Positions 1-8,499 of a stretch of DNA of 64,000 nucleotides are shown piece after piece. The position numbers and the translations under genes were made by a program. Every line of letters begins with the position of its first letter. Within the stretch, counting starts at the first letter, position 1. Source of the DNA: Streptomyces sp. ALI-76-A (GTDB taxonomy: Bacteria; Actinomycetota; Actinomycetes; Streptomycetales; Streptomycetaceae); NCBI RefSeq assembly GCF_030287445.1, contig NZ_JASVWB010000004.1, positions 868,001 to 932,000 of the forward strand, read 5' to 3'. The notes beneath the pieces were generated by a model that saw only the letters and a list, made by a program, of their open reading frames with translations, had not been told where the DNA came from and searched no databases.

Positions 1-251
1 GTCACACCAGCCCTGCTGGCCAGCGGTTTTCAGGTTGGCGGAGGCTCACTGAAGAGCAGTCGCCGGTCGCTGACTCACCCGGTCGTACGGTCGCGGAGCG
101 GGCGGCTGCCGAGCCGCTCGCCCCGGTCGTGGAGGCGGACATGTCCCAGGCACTACCGGCGGGCCGGCGCGCACTGGGCACCGGGGGTGCCAGCTCCCGG
201 AACCACCCTTAGCGTCAGGGCTGTTGAGAAAAGCACGCTTGCCTCTTCAGC
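1..251. other. Left-edge stretch, no confident gene
   Basis: No complete gene is recognisable here. On the plus strand one frame is open from the window edge to a TAG at 210-212 and reads as an Ala/Pro/Arg-rich tail, so it could be the 3' end of a gene that begins outside the window. No domain is identifiable and its composition is also what a random frame in GC-rich DNA would give. Confidence 0.3.
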
Positions 252-767
252 TCAGGGGGTTGGCCGTCGGGGAGGCGGGACTGCCCGCAGGAGCTCCCGC
301 AGTGGGCGTGAGCCGGATGCCCATACGGCCAGCGTCTGGCGGTCCACCACGTGCAGTCGCTGCTGTGCGGCAAAGGCGACGGCCGGTGCGGTCACCCGCC
401 CGTTCGTCACGATGACGGCGATGTCCGCGCCGTGGACCTGCCGGGCCGTGCCGTTGAGGACCTGCAGATCCGGCGTACCCACCGCCGTACCGCGGCCGCC
501 GTTGCGGCGGTGCTTGCACTGGATCACCCAGCGCCGCCCGAGCGGGTCGGTGGCCCTCACGTCCGCCCCCAGATCACCACGGCCAGCGACGCGCTGGGCG
601 TCCTGACAGCCGTCCCGGTACCTCAAGTCCCGTACCGCGTCCTCGAACCGGGAATAGTGCAGGGCATCCAGCTGCGACAGCCCACAGCGCAGGGCCTGCG
701 CGCGCACCGCCTCCCACCGCGCCTGCTGCTGCCGGTGGGAGAACCAGCCGATGGTCGACCGGATCAC
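252..767 (-). CDS. Mrr-type restriction endonuclease domain protein
   Basis: A 171-residue protein whose residues about 40-150 match the Mrr_cat / restriction-endonuclease-like fold, a PD-(D/E)xK nuclease. Visible motifs are FEDAV (helix before the core), GRGDLGADV (catalytic Asp) and VIQCKH (the Q-x-K half of the metal site), followed by the family's GTARQVHGADIAVIVTNG strand-helix. In Actinobacteria such domains act as type IV-like, modification-dependent nucleases or as DNA-repair-type nucleases. The protein lacks the N-terminal membrane segments or DNA-binding domain that many Streptomyces relatives carry, so it may be a minimal or N-terminally shortened form. It stands alone, upstream of no operon partner. 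Family is well supported; substrate is unknown. Confidence 0.72.
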   Translation of the reverse strand: MIRSTIGWFSHRQQQARWEAVRAQALRCGLSQLDALHYSRFEDAVRDLRYRDGCQDAQRVAGRGDLGADVRATDPLGRRWVIQCKHRRNGGRGTAVGTPDLQVLNGTARQVHGADIAVIVTNGRVTAPAVAFAAQQRLHVVDRQTLAVWASGSRPLRELLRAVPPPRRPTP

Positions 768-981
768 GCTGCCGCGGGCCGGGCGGACCCGGGTGTGGTT
801 CCCTACCCCCTACGGGGTGCGAGTCGCGGGTGAGTGGCCGGAGCTGCGGGGCCGGCGGCCACAGAAAACGGCATCCGACCCGACCGCCGTACGGCTACGG
901 GCCGCTGCGGGCCAGCAGATTCCGCCCGCACCCACACCATCGAGCGACGACAGAAGCGATCAAAGACTCATGAACCGATCT

Positions 982-1395
982 CTAAGAGGGCGATTCGCTC
1001 CGGCCAGGCGTCTCAAGACGGTTGAAGCCGGCGAGGCGGGGCGAGATGGCGAAGGGGAAGGATTCACCGTCGGGGGTCTTGAGGGCCGCCACGATGTCGT
1101 GGTCCGGTGCACCGAATATCTCGAAGTGCTGCACGGTGCAGTGCTCCATGACCTCGCGGATGTACGGATCCGACAGCCGCCAGTGAGCGCGGATGGCATC
1201 GGAGTCGCGGTAGAGCTGGAAGCTGTGCGCCAGCATCCGCTCCTCGTCGATGAAGACCTCCACCATGAGCTGGGGGCCGTGCTCTTGAGCGAATGCCACC
1301 GCCTGAGCGATGGCGTGCCGGAAGCCATCGAGGTGGCCGTCGGTGATGCGCATGGTGTTGCGGAAGAGAATGGTGCTGCTGTTTGTGGTCTTCAT
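982..1395 (-). CDS. Small dimeric alpha/beta-barrel (ABM-like) protein
   Basis: A 137-residue soluble protein. The order of segments (basic N-terminal strand, long helix with FRHAIAQAVAFAQEH, strand LMVEVFIDEE, HSFQLYRDSDAIRAHW, late helix, then HFEIFGAPD) is that of the antibiotic-biosynthesis-monooxygenase / quinol-monooxygenase-like ferredoxin-fold barrel. Members are cofactor-free oxygenases or small-molecule binding proteins of aromatic metabolism. No neighbouring pathway gene helps assign a substrate. Just upstream (toward higher coordinates) a decayed minus-strand reading frame ends near 1444, so the gene may once have been second in an operon later cut by the insertion sequences. Fold assignment is moderate; function is unknown. 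Confidence 0.6.
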   Translation of the reverse strand: MKTTNSSTILFRNTMRITDGHLDGFRHAIAQAVAFAQEHGPQLMVEVFIDEERMLAHSFQLYRDSDAIRAHWRLSDPYIREVMEHCTVQHFEIFGAPDHDIVAALKTPDGESFPFAISPRLAGFNRLETPGRSESPS

Positions 1396-1702
1396 ACTCC
1401 GAGTGTTGTACCTAAACCACGGTTGAGGTCAAAGGTGCAGCTCAGACGGGGATGTCGGCGACGGTGCCGAGGTTGTCGATGAAGCCCTGGCAGGCCCCTT
1501 CGCGCTCTTCTCCGGCGTGGAGAACCGAACAGCACGTCTCACCCAAGCCCAATGATGAACCGGACATCAACTCGCAAACCGCCCTCTCGAAACCATCAGA
1601 GAGCCCCTTTGTCAAACGGATCTCATGGTCGGATTCTCCAGCGTGGCTTCGATCGATCCCGAGTGCCCTGGGGGAGAGCTTTGCAGAACTTCAGGCGCTG
1701 GC
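1396..1702. other. Gene remnant and spacer left of the IS elements
   Basis: On the minus strand a short open stretch ending at a TGA at 1444-1446 encodes about 25 plausible residues (segment GACQGFIDNLGTVADIPV). This looks like the C-terminus of a lost protein. The rest up to the IS630 end contains no open frame with coding character. It is probably what survives of a host gene interrupted or eroded beside the two insertion sequences. Confidence 0.35.
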
Positions 1703-2784
1703 TAGTGTCCTGAGTCGGGAATTCTGTTCAGATATCCGGCGAGGCGTTCAAGGATCTCGTCCGCGGTCTTCGTCCAGACGAAGGGTTTCGGGTCTTCGTT
1801 CCAGGTCTTGATCCAGGTGCGGATGTCCTTCTCCAGGGCCTGGACGTTCTTGTGGACGCCTCGCCGTATCTGCTTGTCGGTGAGCAGGCCGAACCACCGC
1901 TCGACCTGGTTGAGCCAGGAGGAGCTGGTGGGGGTGAAGTGCACGTGGAAGCGGGGATGCGCGGCCAGCCATCGCTGAATGGCGGGGGTCTTGTGCGTCG
2001 AGGCGTTGTCGCAGATCAGGTGCACGTCCAGCCCGTCGGGCACCTCCTTGTCGATCCGGGTCAGGAACTTCTTGAACTCCACGGCGCGATGCCGGCGGTG
2101 GATCTGGCCGATCACCTCGCCGGTGGCGGTGTTCAGCGCGGCGAACAGAGTGGTGACGCCGCCGCGCACGTAGTCATGGGTGCGGCGCTCGGGCATGCCC
2201 GGCATCATCGGCAGCACAGGCGCCGACCGGTCCAGAGCCTGGATCTGCGTCTTTTCGTCGACACAGAGCACCAGCGCATGCTCGGGCGGAGCGAGATACA
2301 GCCCGACCACGTCACGAACCTTCTCGATGAACTGCGGATCCCTGGACAGCTTGAAGGTGTCCACCAGGTGTGGCTTGAGGCCGAAGGTTCGCCAGATCCG
2401 CGCGATGGCCGACTGAGACAGCCCCACCTCCTTGGCCATGGACCGCGTCGACCAGTGCGTGGCGTCCTTCGGCGTGGTCTCCAGCGTCTTGACGACCACT
2501 TCCTCGACCTGGCCGTCGGTGATCTTCCGCGGTCCACCCGGACGCGGTTCGTCAGTCAGGCCCTCCAGCCGGTCCCGGACGAACCGGGCCCGCCACCGGC
2601 TCACCGTGTGTGCCTCGACGCCCAGCCGGCCCGCAACATCCTTGTTCGAGGCGCCGGTTGCGCTCTCCAGCACAATCCGGCACCGCAGAGCCAGCGCCTG
2701 CGACGACGTCCGCCGTCTCGCCCAACGCGTCAGCGTCTCGCGCTCGTCATCGGTCAGTACCAGCTCGGCCTTCGGCCGTCCCAT
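1702..2784 (-). CDS. IS630-family transposase
   Basis: A DDE transposase of about 360 residues. The N-terminal third holds a helix-turn-helix domain (segments GASNKDVAGRLGVEAHTVSRW and a winged-helix part with STRSMAKEVGLSQSAIARIW). The catalytic core follows with LCVDEK (first Asp), LICDNASTHK (second Asp) and the SSSWLNQVERWF helix carrying the last acidic residue. All three acidic positions are intact and no stop or frameshift interrupts it. I chose the internal start MGRPKAE, where family similarity begins; an in-frame ATG at 2814 would add ten residues. It catalyses cut-and-paste insertion into TA. Confidence 0.9.
   Translation of the reverse strand: MGRPKAELVLTDDERETLTRWARRRTSSQALALRCRIVLESATGASNKDVAGRLGVEAHTVSRWRARFVRDRLEGLTDEPRPGGPRKITDGQVEEVVVKTLETTPKDATHWSTRSMAKEVGLSQSAIARIWRTFGLKPHLVDTFKLSRDPQFIEKVRDVVGLYLAPPEHALVLCVDEKTQIQALDRSAPVLPMMPGMPERRTHDYVRGGVTTLFAALNTATGEVIGQIHRRHRAVEFKKFLTRIDKEVPDGLDVHLICDNASTHKTPAIQRWLAAHPRFHVHFTPTSSSWLNQVERWFGLLTDKQIRRGVHKNVQALEKDIRTWIKTWNEDPKPFVWTKTADEILERLAGYLNRIPDSGH
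1703..1724. repeat. Left terminal inverted repeat of IS630
   Basis: Twenty-two bases beginning TAGTGTCCTGAGTC that are exactly the reverse complement of 2831-2852. The transposase stop codon (TAG) is completed by the flanking base 1702, so the reading frame runs out through the repeat into host DNA. Confidence 0.9.
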
Positions 2785-2830
2785 CCTCGCCACCCGGCCA
2801 TCATGCCGAAGCAACAGAGACTTACGCAGC

Positions 2831-2852
2831 GAATTCCCGACTCAGGACACTA
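2831..2852. repeat. Right terminal inverted repeat of IS630
   Basis: Exact reverse complement of 1703-1724. Its last bases, CAC followed by TA and a host G, create the CTAG at 2850-2853 that serves as the target of the neighbouring IS5 element. Confidence 0.9.
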
Positions 2853-2853
2853 G

Positions 2854-3742
2854 GGAGTGTCTTCAAATGTCACGCCCACATCAGGAGCGATGCGAGGGTG
2901 ACGGCTGCTTGGTAGGACTCGGCGGTCTTGTCGTAGCGGGTTGCGATGCCTCGCCACTGCTTCAAGCGGTTGAAGCAGCGTTCGACCACGTTGCGTCGCT
3001 TGTAGAGCTGTTTGTCGAAGGCCGGCGGGCGTCCGCCCCGGCTGCCGCGTCGGAGCCGGTTGCGGATCTGGTCGGCCCGCTCGGGGATGGTGTGGCTGAT
3101 GCCGTGCTGTCGCAGCCAGGTGCGGATGGCCCGGGAGCTGTAGCCCTTGTCGCCCAGGACATGGGCAGGCCGTACGCGGGGCCGTCCCGGACCGATGCGG
3201 GGCACCCGTATCGCCTCCATCACGGCGGTGAACTGGGTGCAGTCGTTGGTGTTCCCGCCCGTGACCGTGAAGGCGAGCGGGCGGCCGAAGGCATCGCAGG
3301 CGAGATGAATCTTGCTGGTCAGACCGCCTCGGAGCGTCCGAGGCCGGGACAGCGGGCCCCCCTTTTCGGGCCCCGGCGGCGTGCTGGTGAGCACGGACGA
3401 TGGTGGAGTCGACCGACACGAGCCAGTCGATGTCCCCGGCCGCGTCCGCCCTGGCCTGGGCGGCCCGGAGCATGCGCTCGAACGTGCCGTCCAGAGCCCA
3501 CCGGCGAAAGCGGGTGTACAGCGTGGCCCACGGGCCGTACCGCTCCGGCACGTCCCGCCAGGCCGTTCCGGTGCGGAACTTCCACACGATCCCGTTGAGC
3601 ACCTTGCGGTCGTCCAGCCGCTTCCGGCCTCGCAGTGACACCGGCAGCAGTGGCCGGACGAACTCCCACTCGGCATCGGACAGTTCATGGCGACGTATCA
3701 CCCGACCATGATCCACTACTAAAGATCATTTGAAGACACCGC
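2854..3742 (-). mobile_element. IS5-family (IS427-like) insertion sequence
   Basis: An element of about 890 bp with imperfect terminal repeats, GGAGTGTCTTCAAATG on the left against GCGGTGTCTTCAAATG read inward from the right (14 of 16 identical). It is flanked by CTAG on both sides (2850-2853 and 3743-3746), as expected for an IS5 target duplication. The left CTAG exists only because the IS630 end supplies its C, so this element arrived after IS630. It encodes one transposase split over two frames. Confidence 0.87.
2870..3716 (-). CDS. IS5-family transposase, two frames joined by frameshift
   Basis: The first frame (from 3716) encodes the N-terminal half: HELSDAEWEFVRPLL, the RKRLDDRKVLNGIVW region, and DWLVSVDSTIVRAHQHAAG with the first catalytic Asp. 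The second frame carries the rest: LRGGLTSKIHLACD, VLGDKGYSS with the second Asp, and RNVVERCFNRLKQWRGIATRYDK with the catalytic Glu, ending at 2870. The frames overlap at the run AAAAGGGGGG around 3357-3366 on the minus strand. Moving between them needs a +1 (or -2) shift there. IS427-group IS5 elements are known to use a programmed frameshift, so this is probably a functional slippery site, though an inactivating indel cannot be excluded. Confidence 0.82.
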
Positions 3743-4135
3743 CTAGTGCTGTGACCGCGTAGGTCCGCCGGGTTGGGTCAGGTTGCGACCACCGCCTGAT
3801 CGACGGCCGAGTCACTGCTCAAGGCAGTGACCCGGAACGTCAGCCCCTCCGGGCTGCTCAATCGCACAACACGACGACCGGTGTTCTCGGACCAGGTGAC
3901 CGCGGCTTGGCCGTGATCGTGCGTGCGGGCGACGACGCGGTCGCGGTGGCGATCCCTTGCGAGACCCGAGATCCGAGGCCCGTCGGCAACGGGGCACGGC
4001 ACGGACCTCGCCGAACTGAGGCTGTTCTGGGAGCGGATGGGGAAGCGGGCGCTGAACAGTCATCGCGGAAGATGACCGGGCCTTCTCGCAACTTACCGGG
4101 ACTGCCCTTCCCGGAGGGGCCGTACGGCGTCGTCC
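3743..4135. other. Spacer between IS5 and the lipid operon
   Basis: No gene is supported. The first bases after the IS (TAGTGCTGTGACCGCG) join cleanly to the left flank of the IS630 if both elements are removed, so this is the original host flank. Both strands contain only short Arg/Pro-rich open frames typical of GC-rich noncoding DNA. Confidence 0.4.
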
Positions 4136-5491
4136 TCAGCGGCCTCGGGGCCTGCCCGGCGCGCCCGTCACCGTTCTGCGCAGTGGGGTGCCGGCCAGTT
4201 CGGTGACGGTGTCGGCGCGGTCGCGGATGCCGTGCGTGCCGAAGGGGGTCACGGAGGCCAGTGCGTGTGCCGCGTCGCGCAGGCCCAGTTCGAGTGTGAC
4301 GTCCTTGCCGTCGGCGATCCGGAATGGCACGGGCCCGGTCCGGGTCCACAGGGCCGGTACCGCCGCGTCGGCCGGTGCGCGGCGGACCCGGACCTCGTGC
4401 CACCGACCCGCCAGGCGCACCCGGGCCGTGTAGGTGAGCGCGCTGCCGTCCGCCTCCGCGCGACCGTCGGCCAGCAGCACCCGGCCGCCCCACGGGTCGT
4501 GGTCGATGTGTCCGACCAGCCGGGCTCCGGGTGACGGGGCGTCGTCGTCGGGCAGCGGCAGGTCGACGGCGGCCTCCAGCACGAGGTCGGCGCCGTCGAG
4601 TTCGCCGTGCAGGCGCTCCCGGTACCGCATGCCGCGCGGGGGAACCCGCATCGCCGTACAGCCGGAGTCCTTCGGCACGCCCTCCGGGTCGGCGCCGTCG
4701 AGGTAGTGCCAGGCGTCGCGGTAGCCCATCTCCATCAGGGTGTCGGCGGTGACGTGTCCTGCGAAGAACTCGGGGTCAAGTGGCAGCGGGTACTCCGGTT
4801 TGACCACGTGCAGCGTGAACGGCCGGGACGCGGTGGCCAGTTCGGCGAACAGCGCCCCGTTCGCGGACATCTCGATCATGTGGACGTACTGTTCCAGCGG
4901 TCCGTCGCCCCAGTACGGCGTGTTTCCGATGCACCAGGCCAGCCAGACCTCGTCGGCGCCGCGGCGCAGGGCCTCCCCCACATTGGCGTCCTGGACCCAT
5001 ACGGCGTCGGTCCAGATGTGCTCGTCGCGATGCAGCGGTGGCATGAACAGCGGCAGCGACATGCCCGCGGCCAGCAGTTCCGCGTCGACCTCGGTGTGCG
5101 GTACGGCGACGCAGGTCTTGGTGGCGAAGTCGACCAGGTTGAAGGTGCCGGGCAGCGGCGAGGAGCGGATGGCGTCCGGGTCGACGCCGAGCGCGGGGAA
5201 GACGCGGTGGATCAGCCCGTCCGCGTCGCCGAGGGCGGACAGTGCCCAGGGTCCGCGCAGGTAGTCCGACAGCGGCAGCGGCGAGTTGAAGTCACGGACG
5301 CGCAGGTCGGACCAGCGCCGGCCCATTTCCGCCGGGTCCTGGCCGGACAGCAGCATGCCGGTGGTGAGGATCCCGCCGGAGGTGCCGTCGACGTGGTCGA
5401 ACTCCGTGCCGTACTCGTCGAGTGCCCGGACCACGCCGGTCTGCCAGGCCACCCGCATCCCGCCGCCCGCCAGGACCAACGACCGTTTCAT
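4136..5491 (-). CDS. Patatin-like phospholipase / acylhydrolase
   Basis: A 451-residue protein; the first 290 residues form a patatin domain. The glycine-rich oxyanion loop LAGGGMRVAWQTG starts at residue 7, the nucleophile elbow GTSGG lies near residue 38, and the acidic partner is probably the Asp in VQDANVGEA (about residue 165), a variant of the usual DGG. Such enzymes release fatty acids from membrane or storage lipids. The last 150 residues are a beta-rich region resembling the accessory domain of the GMC protein encoded at the start of this operon. It is the last gene of the operon, 14 bp after the preceding membrane-protein gene. No signal peptide is visible, so a cytosolic or membrane-peripheral location is likely. 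Confidence 0.82.
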   Translation of the reverse strand: MKRSLVLAGGGMRVAWQTGVVRALDEYGTEFDHVDGTSGGILTTGMLLSGQDPAEMGRRWSDLRVRDFNSPLPLSDYLRGPWALSALGDADGLIHRVFPALGVDPDAIRSSPLPGTFNLVDFATKTCVAVPHTEVDAELLAAGMSLPLFMPPLHRDEHIWTDAVWVQDANVGEALRRGADEVWLAWCIGNTPYWGDGPLEQYVHMIEMSANGALFAELATASRPFTLHVVKPEYPLPLDPEFFAGHVTADTLMEMGYRDAWHYLDGADPEGVPKDSGCTAMRVPPRGMRYRERLHGELDGADLVLEAAVDLPLPDDDAPSPGARLVGHIDHDPWGGRVLLADGRAEADGSALTYTARVRLAGRWHEVRVRRAPADAAVPALWTRTGPVPFRIADGKDVTLELGLRDAAHALASVTPFGTHGIRDRADTVTELAGTPLRRTVTGAPGRPRGR

Positions 5492-5505
5492 CGCCGATCA
5501 CCGCC

Positions 5506-5967
5506 TCACCGGATCCCGGGCCCTGCCGTATCGGCGTCCGCGGCGACGAGGGACTCCGCCGGGCGGGGCGGCCGACGCCACAGCAGCCAGCACAGCCCCG
5601 CCGTGGCCAGGTCGAACAGTGCCACGAGCAGTGCCAGGCCGGTGAACAGGCCCCGCGCCACCCCTGCCGTCACCAGGGCGAACGCGCCGAACTTCTGTAG
5701 CCCCACCCACAGCAGCGGGAAGGAGGGCGCCCCCGGGGACAGCAGCTGCTGGGTGAGCAGCCCGCCGATGACGATCATGAACATTCCGACGGTCGCGAAG
5801 AGATGCCGGCTCAGGGACGCGGAGCCGACCGCGTCAGTGGAGAGCAGCTCCAGCACGGGGCTGGGGGCCACCAGCTGGCACACCCCGGTCACCATCGTCA
5901 CCGCGGCGATGGCCAGGAGGACCAGTCGGAGCGGGTCGCCGGTCACCCGGGCCGGGAGCGGGGTCAT
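5506..5967 (-). CDS. Four-helix small membrane protein
   Basis: A 153-residue integral membrane protein with four hydrophobic segments (around residues 12-35, 50-68, 75-95 and 105-125) and an Arg/Asp-rich tail. The start ATG at 5967 overlaps the stop of the preceding gene as ATGA, which fixes the start and indicates coupled translation. No catalytic motif is visible. Its place in the operon suggests a membrane partner or transporter-like helper for lipid-processing enzymes, but I do not recognise the family. Confidence 0.7.
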   Translation of the reverse strand: MTPLPARVTGDPLRLVLLAIAAVTMVTGVCQLVAPSPVLELLSTDAVGSASLSRHLFATVGMFMIVIGGLLTQQLLSPGAPSFPLLWVGLQKFGAFALVTAGVARGLFTGLALLVALFDLATAGLCWLLWRRPPRPAESLVAADADTAGPGIR

Positions 5968-6446
5968 GAGAGGGCATCCCACAGATCCCCCTTGGCCGCG
6001 ATGTACCAGACGATCGCCGCCCAGGTCACCGTGGCGAAGACGAACCGGATGTCGTTGAGCCGCATCCAGCGCACCAGCAACTGGGTGAGCCCGGCCTGGC
6101 CGTCGAACCGGCCGCCCTGGATCCGTTTGTTGACCGGGACGACGATCCCCTGCCCGAACCACGTGATCAGCGCGATACCGACCAGGCAGACGGCCGCCAG
6201 CACGACGTACCAGCTGCCCCACTCGCTCCACACCAGCACGATGCCGGAGATCAACATCAGCGGTACGACGACCGTGAAGAACCGGGTCGCCAGCGCCGTG
6301 GGCACGCCGAAGTGCACGTCGACGTTGTCCGGGGTCAGCGCACGCCAGGTGGGATACAGGAACAAACGCAGCACCCACATGGTGCCCATGTACATCGTGG
6401 CGCCGAAGAGGAAGTACAGCGCGTTCACCAGCAGCAAGGTGTTCAT
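5964..6446 (-). CDS. Multi-pass membrane protein
   Basis: About 160 residues with four to five hydrophobic helices, beginning LLLVNALYFLFGATMYMGTM. Conserved-looking features are a short WVLRLFLYPTWRAL loop and a charged loop ending PVNKRIQ. The ATG at 6446 overlaps the upstream stop (ATGA), which is why I prefer it over an in-frame ATG at 6485 that would add 13 residues inside the previous gene. It is transcribed with the decarboxylase-like gene before it and the small membrane protein after it. Function unknown; resembles DUF2269/DUF1772-type integral membrane proteins in general layout only. Confidence 0.72.
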   Translation of the reverse strand: MNTLLLVNALYFLFGATMYMGTMWVLRLFLYPTWRALTPDNVDVHFGVPTALATRFFTVVVPLMLISGIVLVWSEWGSWYVVLAAVCLVGIALITWFGQGIVVPVNKRIQGGRFDGQAGLTQLLVRWMRLNDIRFVFATVTWAAIVWYIAAKGDLWDALS

Positions 6447-7372
6447 GGCCGGGCTCCCACGTCGATCCGCGGTGGTGCTGGCCACTCCTCCGACAGGCCC
6501 AGGCCGACGACGCTCTGGAGTGGTTCGCCGAACGTGCGCCCGGCCTCCTCACTGGTGAGGAACCAGCATTCGAAGTGGTCGTCGAGGATGCCCCGGGTCG
6601 ATGGCAGGAAGCAGGTGAACAGCGGCTGTTCGGCGATCCCGAGGCCGTGCAGCGCGGCGGCTGCGGGGGCGTCGCCGAGGACGAGACGGGCGCGGGCCCG
6701 CCTGCCCAGGGCGATGTCGGCGGCGCCTTCGAAGTAGATGGACGACTTCATCAGCATCCCCCGGAAAGCGCAGTAGTTGACCGCGGCCACCCGCAGCGGT
6801 AGCCGCGTCTCGGGCGGGCGCTCGACCTCGATGAGCATGCCCAGCCGGCCGTCGTCCTCGTACTGGCTCGAGACGGCCCGGTCGCTCACCTGGAAGTCGA
6901 GGCTGGCCCGGTGTTTCGGCATGCCCCAGATGCCCTTGCCGCCCTTGACCGAGATCTCGCTGCTCACCGGAAGGTCCACGACGTACTGGCCGGTGCCGAA
7001 GCTGCCGCGCAGCAGCCCGGGCAGCAGGGGCGGGGCGGGCCGGGAGCCGTGGGTGCAGGCGATGGCCACGGAGAACTCGATGTAGCGGCCGATGTCGGTG
7101 CGGGCGTAGTCGACGACGGTGACGACGAGCAGACCGCGGCCGCCGGGGATCGCCAGCGGGTGCAGCTCACCGCCGGGCAGCAGCCGGGCAGCCGCCCCGC
7201 GGTCGACAGGGAACGCGGCCATCAGCGCGGGCGTGTCGGTGGAATCCACCGGCAGCACGAACGGGATGCCGTCGACGAGAGCGTGCCGTCCGGCAAGTCG
7301 TCGCTGCCGGCGCGGCACCGGTGACGGTGTCGCGGACAGGACCAGCCGGGCCAGGTCCAGTGCGGGATTCAT
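6443..7372 (-). CDS. Acetoacetate decarboxylase-like protein
   Basis: A 309-residue soluble protein of the acetoacetate decarboxylase (ADC) superfamily. The key segment is GKGIWGMPKHRASLDF: the Lys after MP aligns with the Schiff-base lysine of ADC, while the second lysine of the classical KK pair is a His here. Other family-like parts are GTGQYVVDLPV and the late FEGAADIALGRRA. ADC-like proteins act on small keto acids or have unknown substrates, so I would not claim true acetoacetate decarboxylation. The ATG at 7372 overlaps the previous stop (ATGA), and its own stop overlaps the next start in the same way. It sits in the middle of the GMC-oxidase/lipase operon. Confidence 0.72.
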   Translation of the reverse strand: MNPALDLARLVLSATPSPVPRRQRRLAGRHALVDGIPFVLPVDSTDTPALMAAFPVDRGAAARLLPGGELHPLAIPGGRGLLVVTVVDYARTDIGRYIEFSVAIACTHGSRPAPPLLPGLLRGSFGTGQYVVDLPVSSEISVKGGKGIWGMPKHRASLDFQVSDRAVSSQYEDDGRLGMLIEVERPPETRLPLRVAAVNYCAFRGMLMKSSIYFEGAADIALGRRARARLVLGDAPAAAALHGLGIAEQPLFTCFLPSTRGILDDHFECWFLTSEEAGRTFGEPLQSVVGLGLSEEWPAPPRIDVGARP

Positions 7373-8499
7373 CGCGCCAGCTCCTCCAGGATCAGCGGAT
7401 AGGTGTCGGCCGCCGCGCGTCGGCCCAGGAAGACGTCCAGGTGGCCGTAGCCGGGCAGGAGGTGCAGGCTGTCGCGGCCGGGGCGGTGACGGTGCAGGAA
7501 GTCGAAGGTGCGGCGCTGGCTCTCGGCGAGGAAGCAGCGGTTGTCCTCGCCGGCGAACAGCGCGAAGCGGGCGTCGGTCTGCGGTGCCCGGTCGGTGAAG
7601 GACAGCGGCAGGCCCTCGACCTCGCCGGTGGCCACGAGATGGCCGGCCCGCACACAGGCGTCCATCTGCGCGAAGAAAGTCATGGGGACGTCGGCGAACT
7701 CCCCGCGGATCCAGTCGTGGGTGGCCTCGTCGAGGTTCGCGTGGGACCACAGGGCCGGCCGTCCGGAGCCGTAGGTGAAACTGACCATGCGGCAGACGCC
7801 GTTGCGACACTCCCGGTGGGTGGCGCGGACGAAACCGGCGACGCAGCGGGCGGCGAAGCCCTCGGGCCGGTCGCCCCAGGCCGGTGAGAGGTGCGGCAGG
7901 ACGCGGCCGACGACCGGTGCCACCTTGCTGATCTTGAACCGGGACACGGCGGGCACGACGGGATGCAGCGAGACGGCGTTGCTGACCACGGTGTCGACCT
8001 GGGGCAGCAGCCCGGCCGCGGCGGCCATCACGAACGACGTCGAGCCCTGGCAGTGCACGACCGCCTTGAGCCGGTCCGCGCCGGTGGCGGCGAGGACGTG
8101 CTCGACGGCGGCCGGATGGTCGTGGGCGGCGGCCTGGTCGAGGGTCCAGGGCATCGGGTCCAGGTCGATGGAGGCCCGCCAGTTGAGCAGCCACACGTCC
8201 CAGCCGACGTCGATGAGGGCGTCGACGAAGGTCCTGGGCAGCGGCGGCCGGAAGAGTTCGGCCCGTACGCCCGCGCCGTGCACGACCAGCACCGGCCCAC
8301 GGGTCGGCGGATGCCGGCCCTGCACATGGACGACGGTCAGCGGGCGGCCGTCGCGGGCGGTGAGGGGCCGCACCTCGGTGATGTGGTCACGGCGGGTCGT
8401 GGGGCGCGTGGGCGTGCGCCGGACGGAGCCGGAGCCGGTCCCGGTCCGGGGGCCGCTGCTGCCGTGGCCGCGCGGGTTCGGTTCGGGGCGTGCGGTCAT
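7369..8499 (-). CDS. Alpha/beta-hydrolase, cholesterol-oxidase-associated type
   Basis: A 376-residue alpha/beta-hydrolase. The first 40 residues are an Arg/Pro/Gly-rich extension; then come VLVVHGAGVRAELF (oxyanion loop), VWLLNWRASID, the nucleophile region VVHCQGSTSF (Ser in GxS), and a C-terminal GYGHLDVFLG carrying the catalytic His. This type is often fused or adjacent to GMC sterol-oxidase-like proteins in Actinobacteria. Start: ATG 8499 has a GGGAGG ribosome site about 12 nt upstream, so I accept it although it lies 113 nt inside the preceding gene; a GTG at 8373 would avoid the overlap but has no visible ribosome site. The 3' end overlaps the decarboxylase-like gene by 4 bp. Confidence 0.8.
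   Translation of the reverse strand: MTARPEPNPRGHGSSGPRTGTGSGSVRRTPTRPTTRRDHITEVRPLTARDGRPLTVVHVQGRHPPTRGPVLVVHGAGVRAELFRPPLPRTFVDALIDVGWDVWLLNWRASIDLDPMPWTLDQAAAHDHPAAVEHVLAATGADRLKAVVHCQGSTSFVMAAAAGLLPQVDTVVSNAVSLHPVVPAVSRFKISKVAPVVGRVLPHLSPAWGDRPEGFAARCVAGFVRATHRECRNGVCRMVSFTYGSGRPALWSHANLDEATHDWIRGEFADVPMTFFAQMDACVRAGHLVATGEVEGLPLSFTDRAPQTDARFALFAGEDNRCFLAESQRRTFDFLHRHRPGRDSLHLLPGYGHLDVFLGRRAAADTYPLILEELAR

Larger units (their letters stand above)
1703..2852 (-). mobile_element. IS630-family insertion sequence
   Basis: A complete element of about 1.15 kb bounded by 22-bp perfect terminal inverted repeats (1703-1724 and 2831-2852), each ending in TA. IS630 elements insert at TA and duplicate it, and TA is present at both ends here. 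It contains a single transposase gene on the minus strand with no frameshift, so it may still be mobile. Its right end directly abuts an IS5-type element. Confidence 0.9.

Noticed and set aside
880..930. Short segment near 880-930 resembling one near 23280-23340 (CCGTACGG..GCGGGCCGCTGC)
   Set aside because: The shared stretch is short and made of common GC-rich words; I cannot support a repeat family from two copies.
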